A model generated the notes under the pieces. That model worked only from the letters and a program-made list of their open reading frames with translations. It was not told the DNA's origin and ran no database searches. A stretch of 64,000 nt of DNA from Bacillota bacterium. GTDB taxonomy: Bacteria > Bacillota > Clostridia > Lachnospirales > Lachnospiraceae. The stretch covers positions 248,001 to 312,000 of the forward strand of contig JAEWCQ010000015.1 in NCBI GenBank assembly GCA_023390555.1, read 5' to 3'. Each line of letters starts with the position of its first letter. Position 1 is the first letter of the stretch. Position numbers and translations under genes: made by a program. This document shows positions 51,965 through 59,455 of this stretch, piece by piece.

Positions 51965-53116
51965 TTACAGTACCGGAGCTGTTGCGGACCCCTTACCGCC
52001 TGACAGCGCAGGAGCTGCCCCTTTTCCGGCAATGGCGTCACTGTACTCTGCTTTTTTGTTCATCAGCTCAGTTTCAATCTGTTTCACATTACACTGGGAA
52101 GCTACTGCATTTTTCTGTGCGGATGCCAGCGCCTTATAATAACCTTCTTCAGTCCCATAAGGAACTGCCTGTTCCCCTTTCAGAGCTTTTAAGCCAAGCA
52201 GTTCTGACACCTCATCTTTACCGGTGCTTCCGCTGTCTGCAATCATCTTTACAAAATCTCCTGCCTGATTCTGGAATGCACTCCAGGACTGGTTGATCTC
52301 GTCCATCGCCTGTCCATATACGACTGCCTTTTTCTGATCTTCCTCTTTTTCCTTATCAAGTGCATTCATCTGCCGCATCATGGCCGCCTGATAGGTGTTC
52401 TGCTGTGTACTGCCAATCTTTTTCATCTGCTGAATGCCGGTATCAAGTCCACCCTGTGCAGCATTTAACCGTGTCTCGATCTGGCTGATTTCCTGTCGCA
52501 GGGATTTTAATTTTTCTGCCTTGATTCTGGCATTTTCCGACAGGTTCTGCCCGTTACCGTCTTTCAGGGCTGAACTTACCAGCGTAGGCGAAATATTGGC
52601 GGCCATCATATCCAATACTCTTGCAAGACCTTCCGGTGTTCCATGATTGGTTGCCCTGACATCCACATGATACTTTGCTGAGTTGTCAGAGCTTCGTGTG
52701 TTTGCACTGTGGGCACTGATACTGCCCGTTACACTTACTTTAATAAAGCCGAAATTAGCAGTACCCGTAATACTTGCACCGAGATCCATAGATGTTTCCT
52801 GCTTCTCGCTCTGTTTTACTTCCATATCAAACAAAACGTTGACTTCATCGATTTGCAAATTTGGAATCGGTACGATAGCAAGCATTGGTACATCTACCTT
52901 CATTTCATCCAGATTACTTGTACCGTCCTCATTGACACTGCGCTTTTGAAACATGAATGCCGCAATACGTACCTTTCCTTCTGCATCAAAACCGACGCGG
53001 TTGATAAAATCAGCCGTGGAATTCGCCAGCAGCGTACTGGCATCTGCGGCTGCCGACAACGGTGCACCAATTAATTTATCCATTTGCAAACCTGCAAACT
53101 GTTCTGCTATTGCCAT
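51965..53116 (-). CDS. DUF2589 protein A with coiled-coil tail
   Basis: 383 residues. The first 190 match DUF2589 (PF11655): LIGAPLSAAADASTLLANS, ADFINRVGF, and the VPMLAIVPIPNLQIDEVNVLF strand region. The last 190 are helical and polar (KKIGSTQQ, QMNALDKEKEED) with a Gly/Ala-rich end. It has no signal or membrane segment. The family has no settled function; the regular strand pattern suggests a self-assembling or scaffold protein, which is inference. A second DUF2589 gene lies two genes upstream. Confidence 0.82.
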   Translation of the reverse strand: MAIAEQFAGLQMDKLIGAPLSAAADASTLLANSTADFINRVGFDAEGKVRIAAFMFQKRSVNEDGTSNLDEMKVDVPMLAIVPIPNLQIDEVNVLFDMEVKQSEKQETSMDLGASITGTANFGFIKVSVTGSISAHSANTRSSDNSAKYHVDVRATNHGTPEGLARVLDMMAANISPTLVSSALKDGNGQNLSENARIKAEKLKSLRQEISQIETRLNAAQGGLDTGIQQMKKIGSTQQNTYQAAMMRQMNALDKEKEEDQKKAVVYGQAMDEINQSWSAFQNQAGDFVKMIADSGSTGKDEVSELLGLKALKGEQAVPYGTEEGYYKALASAQKNAVASQCNVKQIETELMNKKAEYSDAIAGKGAAPALSGGKGSATAPVL

Positions 53117-53154
53117 AATAATTTCCTTCTTTCTATTTTATTTTTTGTTCCGAT

Positions 53155-53415
53155 CTAAAGTTCTCTTTTGCTGCCTGTTTTCCATATATGTGAGAACATA
53201 CAACGGATTATTTCAAGTATGGTTCTCTTTCTGCTGTGAGCGTACGTAAAATCTGTCATCGTGATTTCTTCTACCCATAAAATATTTCCGGACAGACCAT
53301 TTACCTCTTCTTCAAACAGCAGCATGCAATTCAGGTTTTCCATCAACTCCTGACTGCAATTTTCCAAAATCCCTTTCTCAGTTTCAAATTTTAACTGTTT
53401 TTTCGTTTTATTCAT
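53155..53415 (-). CDS. 86-residue protein between the two DUF2589 genes
   Basis: Small soluble protein starting MNKTKKQLKFETEKG, acidic in the middle (LLFEEEVNG) and basic at the end (HIWKTGSKREL). The ATG at 53415 has AAGGA upstream and overlaps the DUF2589-B stop by eight bases. No family recognised. Its place between the DUF2589 genes suggests a partner or adaptor for them. Confidence 0.6.
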   Translation of the reverse strand: MNKTKKQLKFETEKGILENCSQELMENLNCMLLFEEEVNGLSGNILWVEEITMTDFTYAHSRKRTILEIIRCMFSHIWKTGSKREL

Positions 53416-54274
53416 AATCCTTATCCAGACCAAACTCAATTTCCCGGTTCATGATTTTTTCCTGATAGTCCATAATCCGGTTGGCAATGTTTGCCTGTGC
53501 CATCAAATACTTATCTTTATCGAATTCATAAGCATTCTCTTCAAAGGCGTTTCTGCTGATTAGACACAGCTTTTCCTGTTCTGCTGTCATATCCGAGATC
53601 TTCTGGTAGAGCTGTTTCAATTTCTTGACTTTTGCCTTCATTTTGCTGACTTCCTGCCATATATTCTTCTGATCATCAGACCCCAGATTTCCATCCACAG
53701 CTACCGGTGTTGTGTCAAGCTGCTTTGCCACCTGATTCGCGCTCAGCAGATCCGTCAAGCGCATAATTCCTTCCGTTGCAGGGATGGAGCTCACCTGCAT
53801 CTTGTATGAAACCTTTGGCAGGAAATCACTGTTTCTTTGCTCTGGCGAACAGATACGGGCATTAATCCTACCTACTCCCTTCTGGTCGTTTTCCACCTTT
53901 ACTTCCGTGGAAAAGTTGATTTCTGCCTTCTCTACATTCAGATTGGTAATCGGAATAATAGAAAGCAGGGGAACCTGCATCTGAAGGTTATCCACGCTAT
54001 AACCCTCATCCGCCTCCGGTCTGACCTGTTCATAGGCAATGTTGATATTATTGAGGTGAACGATTTCCTCCTGACCGTTCTGCCTGCTGGTTCCCATATT
54101 TCGGATGGCATCAACCACCTGTGCCCGCAGCTGTTGATTGGATTTTGCCAGCGCATGCAAGGGTGCGTAGACCAGGTCATCTAACAAAATAAAATCGCTG
54201 TCCTTATAGCCTTCCCGATTGTGCTTTTCCACATGGCCTGATGCATCTTCCGGGTTGATTGGTCTGTCTGCCAT
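53408..54274 (-). CDS. DUF2589-like protein B
   Basis: 288 residues. Residues about 28-190 follow the DUF2589 pattern (LVYAPLHALAKSNQQL, QMQVPLLSIIPITNLNVEKAEINF), shorter and more diverged than protein A. The C-terminal part is a coiled coil (VSKMKAKVKKLKQLYQKI). The polar N-terminus (NPEDASGHVEKHNREGYKDSD) is extra. The two proteins probably form a hetero-assembly. AAGGAGG precedes the ATG. Confidence 0.75.
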   Translation of the reverse strand: MADRPINPEDASGHVEKHNREGYKDSDFILLDDLVYAPLHALAKSNQQLRAQVVDAIRNMGTSRQNGQEEIVHLNNINIAYEQVRPEADEGYSVDNLQMQVPLLSIIPITNLNVEKAEINFSTEVKVENDQKGVGRINARICSPEQRNSDFLPKVSYKMQVSSIPATEGIMRLTDLLSANQVAKQLDTTPVAVDGNLGSDDQKNIWQEVSKMKAKVKKLKQLYQKISDMTAEQEKLCLISRNAFEENAYEFDKDKYLMAQANIANRIMDYQEKIMNREIEFGLDKDYE

Positions 54275-54294
54275 TTCTACATCTCCTCCTTAGC

Positions 54295-55002
54295 TCAACT
54301 AAAAAACAGTGACCTCTCTGCCTCCCTGCGCTTTACCAGTCCTTCCAGTACTTTACCGCCTCCCTTGTTGTACTGGAGTATCTTTTCTCCTATGGTAGCA
54401 GCATCCCTATCGGAAACCAGTTTCTGCAGATTTCCATTTCCGCAGTTATAAACAAATGAAGTTAATGCATCAAACTGGTTCTGACTGATGGAAAATTTGA
54501 GCAGACCCTTTTTGATACAGTGATTGACATAACCTGCATATTGTTCCAGGTCCTGCATAAGCAGGTGTTTTGCCTCCTCTGTCGAAGCAAGTGTATCTCC
54601 TTCCCTTACTCCCGCCGTATGGCCGTACCCAATCGTCCAGATCCCCGCTGGACACTTATATGCCGCGAGCCGGCAGCCCTCAAATCTTGCAACCAGTTCT
54701 ATGCCTTTTTCAGAGATCCTCATCATTTCTCCTGAAATATTCGGCAGAGACTGCGCTGCCGGCTGAAGTGCCGGTGCTTTTGGAGCAGAGTCTCCCGCTG
54801 TAGATACCACGGTAAGATAATTTATATGCACGGGACTGTTTATCGCATTTTTCCCACTTGTATTTTTATCAATGACCGCCCTGTCACCATTGACTGATTT
54901 TACAATCCACTGATCGCCTTTTACCCAGGCCGGCATTTTCTGCCCTGTGTAATAAGTTGCTTCGGATGCAATTGTTACAACATCTCCAGTTTTGACTTCC
55001 AT
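54295..55002 (-). CDS. GH24 phage-type lysozyme with N-terminal SH3-like domain
   Basis: Cleaves the glycan backbone of peptidoglycan. 235 residues: an SH3-like domain (1-66, KMPAWVKGDQWIVKSV), a Pro/Ala linker, and a GH24 domain with the catalytic pattern Glu108-x8-Cys117-x5-Thr123 (RFEGCRLAAYKCPAGIWTIGYGHT region), the E-C-T variant also seen in lambdoid P21 endolysin. There is no signal peptide and no holin gene nearby. No capsid, tail or integrase gene surrounds it, so it is an operon member rather than a prophage remnant. AAGGAGG precedes the ATG. Confidence 0.88.
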   Translation of the reverse strand: MEVKTGDVVTIASEATYYTGQKMPAWVKGDQWIVKSVNGDRAVIDKNTSGKNAINSPVHINYLTVVSTAGDSAPKAPALQPAAQSLPNISGEMMRISEKGIELVARFEGCRLAAYKCPAGIWTIGYGHTAGVREGDTLASTEEAKHLLMQDLEQYAGYVNHCIKKGLLKFSISQNQFDALTSFVYNCGNGNLQKLVSDRDAATIGEKILQYNKGGGKVLEGLVKRREAERSLFFS

Positions 55003-55028
55003 GCTATTTTCCTCCTTCTTTGTTTTGA

Positions 55029-55736
55029 TTATTTTTCATCCTTCATTAATTCCTTCTTCACTTCGCAGTATTTTTTGACAGGTATCGGAAGTCTTTCCCC
55101 ATTATCCATTTCTACATAACACCGGTCTACTTTATGGACATGATTTCTGTTAATGATGAACCCCCGCTGAATCCTGAGAAATACTTCTGACAACATTTTT
55201 TTTGACTCCTTTAAGGAACCGGTGCTTTCCAATATGGCATTCCTGCAATGCCAGATTACATGATTATGCCGAGACTCGACATAATAGATTTCTTCATCTC
55301 TCAGAAAATAGAGACGTTCGCTAATGTCCTTGATACAATATTGTTTTTCCTCAGGTATAACGGATGAAATATGTATATGCTTTAACTTCATCCCAGCCGC
55401 ATCCGTTCGAAACACAATCGTACTGTTTAACAGCTCTTGTGTCTCTTTTCCGGAATCCTGCACCATCACTGCATAAAAACTCCCCGTGATGATGGCAGCG
55501 ATATTTGTCTGCATGATCACCTTATAATCCTGATGCACGATTCCGCATACTTTTTTGGATAACATTTTAAGATAATCACTGATTTCTCTTTGGTTTCTGA
55601 CTTCTTTTTTTAAACTAGGCGTAATCCACTCCAGCCCTTCCTCATAATACTGTGATAACCAGAACGACTCCCCCTGGTAAAAAAGTTCCACTACCTGCCT
55701 GGCAGCTATCACTAATTCTCCTCTTCGCTCATCCAT
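55029..55736 (-). CDS. LytTR regulator with NTF2-like sensor domain
   Basis: 235 residues. The C-terminal 100 form a LytTR DNA-binding domain (IYYVESRHNHVIWHC, FLRIQRGFIINRNHV, GERLPIPVKKY). The first 125 look like a SnoaL/NTF2-like pocket domain instead of a response-regulator receiver, so a small ligand rather than phosphorylation may control it. The ATG at 55736 has GGGAG six bases upstream. It is the first gene of the eleven-gene switch operon and faces the DUF6765 gene across a 457-bp gap with a LytTR-like direct repeat. Confidence 0.87.
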   Translation of the reverse strand: MDERRGELVIAARQVVELFYQGESFWLSQYYEEGLEWITPSLKKEVRNQREISDYLKMLSKKVCGIVHQDYKVIMQTNIAAIITGSFYAVMVQDSGKETQELLNSTIVFRTDAAGMKLKHIHISSVIPEEKQYCIKDISERLYFLRDEEIYYVESRHNHVIWHCRNAILESTGSLKESKKMLSEVFLRIQRGFIINRNHVHKVDRCYVEMDNGERLPIPVKKYCEVKKELMKDEK

Positions 55737-56015
55737 CTTTTCTCCCACTTTTGTATCTAAATCATTATTATGATGCGTTTTTATTGTATTTCTTTCGATA
55801 CGCTCATAGATAGGAGATTCTCAAAATCAGCTAGAAAGTCGGATGGATATTTCATCCATCCTTAGCCTCTTTCACCGTTTTTTATCATGAATACTGCTCT
55901 TCTCTTTTTATCTTTTGTAAAATTTCTCTATCACTTCCTGCACCTGCCTCCCCGACTTTTTTGATGTCTCCAATATACAAAAACCTCTATTATCTATCAA
56001 CAAATCCGGATATAC

Positions 56016-56044
56016 GACTAATTACAACGTTCAAATGACTAATT
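56016..56044 (+). repeat. Direct repeat, possible LytTR operator
   Basis: GACTAATT occurs twice, 21 bp apart start to start. As nine-mers (one base longer at the left) they are spaced by 12 bp, the 9-12-9 layout used by LytTR regulators such as AgrA. The sequence itself does not match a known LytTR consensus. It lies 75 bp upstream of the DUF6765 -35 element. Confidence 0.4.
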
Positions 56045-56118
56045 TTTTATTTTTCTGACACCACAGAGGAATTCTATTGACGATTTGTACCTGCACAGTA
56101 GCATTTTATCCGAATGAA

Positions 56119-56147
56119 TTGAATGTTCTTTTTTTTACCTATATGAT
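56119..56147 (+). promoter_or_regulatory. Putative promoter of the DUF6765 gene
   Basis: TTGAAT and TATGAT with a 17-bp spacer. A perfect 10-bp palindrome, ACAAGCTTGT, lies at 56157-56166, at the expected start of the transcript, and could be an operator. Confidence 0.6.
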
Positions 56148-56193
56148 TTGCCTATGACAAGCTTGTTAAAAATGTAAAAGGAGAAGAATATAT

Positions 56194-57279
56194 ATGAATA
56201 TGGATTTTCACTATTACGGAACATTCTGCGCTGCCAGAATTGCGGGCTTTGGAGCTCCCGAATCTGAAGAAATTGCGTGGGCAGCGCAGATGGTAGATGA
56301 CTGCACAGAAAATTTATTAAAAGATTGCGGCCTGACAGGCGGCAATTATGAAGCAACGAGTGAGGGAACCTTGGAAAATTTACTGGATAATTTGAAATAT
56401 TGGTCTTATAATCCAGACAACACAGCACTCCGTAAGATTCGGCGCATCTGGATTCCGTTTCATTTTCTTCCAGGTAATCTGGATACGGAAACATACCAAC
56501 AGGTTTATACCGGAAATAAAACATGGTCACCAGGTAACGGTCCAGAACTCCTATATTTTGATGAAAACACAGACGGTGCAGATTTCAAATGCCTTTGCCT
56601 GCATAACAGCACGCTGGTACAGAATATGATTGAAGATACCATACATATGTATCAGCAGAACTATCATACAAATCCGGAAAAACGGCAGTTCCTGCTGCAC
56701 TTAATCGGCATCCGCATGCACGTACTGGCCGATACCTGGGCACATGAATTCTTTGTTGGGACACCAAACTATTGGATTAATGATGTTTCAGAAATTAACC
56801 TGATAAACGAAGACGGCATTGATATTTCCAAAATAAGAACGCCATCCGCTCCATCCTGCTATTCGATTGCCTATCTGGGACATGGCCGTCTTGGTCATTA
56901 TCCCGACTGCGGACTTCTTCGTTACAAATATCGTCCCCGTTGGCTTGGGGTTGATTCTAACCCATGCGAAAAGGATAATGTACATGTGTTCTTATCTGCA
57001 TTCTGCCAGATGACGGATGCTCTTGGGGACATCATCCATGGACAGCGGCCGTTTCTTGCAAAGGATTATAGCAGAGCTGATATGAATTCCAGTATTGATT
57101 TTGCACATTTAAACCTTCAGAATCTATTGGGAAATTCACCATCCAGTTTTCCTGTTTACAAAAAAGGTGAAAATCTCACCAATCCTGTCAAACTCAAATT
57201 GTTTCAGGATGCCGCCAAGCATCACAGAGATATGGTCTGTGCTGTTTTAAACAGCAATGGCATTCACACTTTATCCTAA
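56194..57279 (+). CDS. DUF6765 protein with possible metal site
   Basis: 361 residues, no signal peptide. The N-terminal MDFHYYGT and the helix MHVLADTWAHEFF with His176, Asp180 and His184 recall the zinc sites of the phospholipase C/S1-P1 nuclease fold, and further conserved-looking residues lie in YLGHGRLGHYPDC. I believe it is DUF6765; enzymatic activity is unproven. AAGGAG precedes the ATG. It is divergent from the LytTR operon, has its own promoter, and ends at a strong bidirectional terminator. Confidence 0.75.
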   Translation: MNMDFHYYGTFCAARIAGFGAPESEEIAWAAQMVDDCTENLLKDCGLTGGNYEATSEGTLENLLDNLKYWSYNPDNTALRKIRRIWIPFHFLPGNLDTETYQQVYTGNKTWSPGNGPELLYFDENTDGADFKCLCLHNSTLVQNMIEDTIHMYQQNYHTNPEKRQFLLHLIGIRMHVLADTWAHEFFVGTPNYWINDVSEINLINEDGIDISKIRTPSAPSCYSIAYLGHGRLGHYPDCGLLRYKYRPRWLGVDSNPCEKDNVHVFLSAFCQMTDALGDIIHGQRPFLAKDYSRADMNSSIDFAHLNLQNLLGNSPSSFPVYKKGENLTNPVKLKLFQDAAKHHRDMVCAVLNSNGIHTLS

Positions 57280-57299
57280 CAAGGTCCCTCTCAGGAAAT

Positions 57300-57342
57300 G
57301 AAAAAGATCCTCCGGAGACATTCCCTCCGGAGGATCTTTTTC
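57300..57342. terminator. Strong bidirectional terminator
   Basis: A perfect 18-bp inverted repeat (GAAAAAGATCCTCCGGAG and its complement) with a seven-base loop. It ends both the plus-strand DUF6765 gene and the minus-strand DnaJ operon. Confidence 0.95.
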
Positions 57343-57990
57343 TCAATATGGATTAAAACAACAGCAATTGCATAGTAGATTCATAAACAAAAGACTCAGG
57401 CACAGATTCCCGGAACTTGCATACGGACGTTCATAGGCATTTCCCATATTCGTATACCAGGTACCGCCAAATTCCAGCTGCTGCTTGAGCTGCCGGTATT
57501 CCATGTTGCTCGGCTCCATCTGAAGCGATGTATTTACATGCTCCATCGCGGTAGCCGTATTGCCTACGCCGGCATTTGCCATGGCACTGTAGTAATACCA
57601 TCTGGCATTCCGACTGCTGATTCCCGCAAGTACATGCAACGCCTCTTTATAATAACGGTTTGCAATGTAATTTGCCGCAGCCTGCATCTCCACCGAATCG
57701 GTTCCCTGACTGTATCCTCCGCCATATGCACTGTTACTTCTGCCGGAGCCAAATCCTCCATAGCCGTATGCACCCTGCGCACCGCCACCATAGCTGTAAC
57801 CCTGCTGCTTCTGCCTCATAATCAGGTCATATGCCTGCTGCACCTCTTTAAACTTCTCCTCTGCCTGCAGCTTATTCGGATTATTTACATTTGCATCCGG
57901 ATGATACTTTCTGCTCAGATTGCGGTATGCTTTTTTGATTTCTTCATCGGTTGCTCCCGGTGAGATTCCAAGCACCTTATATGGATCCAT
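57343..57990 (-). CDS. J-domain protein with TPR-like C-terminus
   Basis: 215 residues: a J-domain (1-64) with His30-Pro31-Asp32, a Gly/Tyr-rich linker, and a helical region near 105-170 (AANYIANRYYKEALHVLAGI) like a tetratricopeptide repeat, then a Cys-rich hydrophobic end (LLCNCCCF) that may be membrane-attached. It lacks the zinc and C-terminal domains of true DnaJ, so it recruits Hsp70 for a special task. It is three bp after the DUF5685 gene. Confidence 0.87.
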   Translation of the reverse strand: MDPYKVLGISPGATDEEIKKAYRNLSRKYHPDANVNNPNKLQAEEKFKEVQQAYDLIMRQKQQGYSYGGGAQGAYGYGGFGSGRSNSAYGGGYSQGTDSVEMQAAANYIANRYYKEALHVLAGISSRNARWYYYSAMANAGVGNTATAMEHVNTSLQMEPSNMEYRQLKQQLEFGGTWYTNMGNAYERPYASSGNLCLSLLFMNLLCNCCCFNPY

Positions 57991-57993
57991 CTG

Positions 57994-58881
57994 TTACTCC
58001 TTTATGTCAATGCCAATCTTTTTTCGATTCTTTTTGGCCAGATTCGTACTTTTTTTCTGCCGCTTCAGCCGGTTATATTCGTATTTACACCAGACACCGG
58101 AATACAATATATTTCGCAGCAGATCCGCATGCAGCAGGATCGGCATTCGTTCAAAGGATTTGGCACATTCTGACATCATACTGGTAAGCATGAGCCTGCA
58201 CAGGGTGTCAAAATCTCTGCCGCTCTGATCCGCAATCGCCAGTAGCGGATTGTAGGCACTTTTCCTCCTGTCACATTCCACGTCCTCATATGCATCCATC
58301 AGATAAATAAACTTTCCCATGTAAAATCCCATACAGCGCAGTTCCTCCGCCCACATGTCTTCCTTCCATGCAAATATCTCACCAAGCATGGTTCCGGTCA
58401 GTCCTGCGACTACATCGACATTAGTCTCTCTGCCCTTCTCTGAAATCTCTAACTGCTCCATATACGTTTCCACTGCCTTTACCTGTCTCGGATACTTCTT
58501 CATGATACGCTCATAGTCCTTACCAAGCATTCTGGCAAAGGCCTTTTTGGTATAGGAATGTTCATCCTTCCAGTCATCTTCAAAATTCTGGTAAGACAAT
58601 ATAATGTTCATGTCCGCCGCATAGGCCGTCACTTCGTTAATCAGAGAAATCCTGCGTTTGGTCGGATGGAGTGCACAGGTGAATTCCAGTTCCTCATTCT
58701 CCACCTCATACAGGCCTGTCAGAAGGACGATCAAGAAAGTCATATCATAATTCAGCAGCATCTGCCCTTTTGTACCTGCAGTTTCCTTCAGCTTACGGCA
58801 AAGTCCGCAGTAATATGCCTGATATATCTTTTTGTTTTCATCCGATAATTCTTTCTGATTGATATTGATATATCCAAACAT
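57994..58881 (-). CDS. DUF5685 family protein
   Basis: 295 residues, mainly helical and soluble, starting MFGYININQKEL with a CGLCRKLK motif near residue 27. The pattern matches DUF5685, a family of Clostridia with unknown role, usually found with a J-domain gene as here. The helical fold with Asp-rich stretches (DAYEDVECDRRKSAYNP) recalls isoprenoid-type helical enzymes, but no function should be assigned. GGAGG precedes the ATG. Confidence 0.82.
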   Translation of the reverse strand: MFGYININQKELSDENKKIYQAYYCGLCRKLKETAGTKGQMLLNYDMTFLIVLLTGLYEVENEELEFTCALHPTKRRISLINEVTAYAADMNIILSYQNFEDDWKDEHSYTKKAFARMLGKDYERIMKKYPRQVKAVETYMEQLEISEKGRETNVDVVAGLTGTMLGEIFAWKEDMWAEELRCMGFYMGKFIYLMDAYEDVECDRRKSAYNPLLAIADQSGRDFDTLCRLMLTSMMSECAKSFERMPILLHADLLRNILYSGVWCKYEYNRLKRQKKSTNLAKKNRKKIGIDIKE

Positions 58882-58904
58882 AAAATCTGCCTCCTAAACA
58901 ACTT

Positions 58905-59300
58905 CTAGCTCTTTTTGATAAATTCATTCCTGCATCTCGGACAGGTGATACAAATCTTGCCCTTTCCCCGCGGAACACGCACCCGCTGCTTGCAAGACGG
59001 GCATTTATAAAAATGATATTCTTTTCGCTGTGCCCATCTTTTCCGAAATGCATCTTTTTTTGCAACCAGCCGGTATCTCAGATTCAGGAATTTCTGATTC
59101 TGTGCATACATCTTTGATACATTTCTGGAAAACATACGATAGTATGTATAACCTAATAAAACCAATGCCACCAGGTATAAAGCTCCCCAATGCGTAAACA
59201 TCGACAGAACAAGCAGAATCAGCGTAACCGCCAGAAATAATTTTGATAGCTGGTCTGTCCCATAGCGCCCTGTCATAAATCTCTGCAATTTTTCTCTCAT
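58905..59300 (-). CDS. Membrane protein with C-terminal zinc ribbon
   Basis: 131 residues: two hydrophobic segments (about 20-50) and a zinc ribbon with C-x2-C twice (CPSCKQRVRVPRGKG, then CPRC). Its first residues MREKLQRFMTGRYGTDQLSK are typical of a clostridial family next to DUF5685. First gene of the three-gene unit; a promoter candidate lies at 59400-59428. Function unknown. Confidence 0.8.
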   Translation of the reverse strand: MREKLQRFMTGRYGTDQLSKLFLAVTLILLVLSMFTHWGALYLVALVLLGYTYYRMFSRNVSKMYAQNQKFLNLRYRLVAKKDAFRKRWAQRKEYHFYKCPSCKQRVRVPRGKGKICITCPRCRNEFIKKS

Positions 59301-59399
59301 CTCTTTCTACACCTTCATTCCCATTATTATCTAACGTAAAACTGATGTTCGCCTTTTACGAATATGATGGCATTCTCCTACCACCACACCTTAAAAACT

Positions 59400-59428
59400 A
59401 TATTAATTCGCGAATAGCCCACAGTCAA
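59400..59428 (-). promoter_or_regulatory. Putative promoter of the zinc ribbon-DUF5685-DnaJ unit
   Basis: Minus-strand TTGACT and TAATAT with a 17-bp spacer, about 100 bp before the first ATG. Confidence 0.5.
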
Positions 59429-59455
59429 CACAGTTATTGTCTTTTAAGAAATATT

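Larger units (their letters stand above)
55737..56193. other. 457-bp divergent control region
   Basis: Non-coding gap between the LytTR gene and the divergent DUF6765 gene, clearly AT-rich. It holds a GGATGGAT/ATCCATCC hairpin (55841-55861), an 8-bp direct repeat GACTAATT at 56016-56023 and 56037-56044 (21 bp apart), the DUF6765 promoter, and a palindrome ACAAGCTTGT at 56157-56166. A 31-codon minus-strand frame near 55890-55985 lacks a good ribosome binding site. No clear promoter for the LytTR gene was found; TTGAGA 18 bp from TATCGA is the best weak candidate. Confidence 0.6.

Noticed and set aside
54295..55002. Lysozyme as sign of a prophage
   Set aside because: No integrase, capsid, tail, terminase or attachment repeats occur nearby, and the neighbouring genes are regulatory and co-oriented.
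55887..55964. A 25-codon hydrophobic plus-strand frame (MNTALLFLSFV...)
   Set aside because: No ribosome binding site and no conserved feature; the hydrophobic look follows from T-rich DNA.
55890..55985. A 31-codon minus-strand frame in the control region (ends REEQYS)
   Set aside because: Only a TTG start with a badly spaced purine stretch; composition is coding-like, but there is no support from a motif, so it was not called. It could be a decayed gene fragment.
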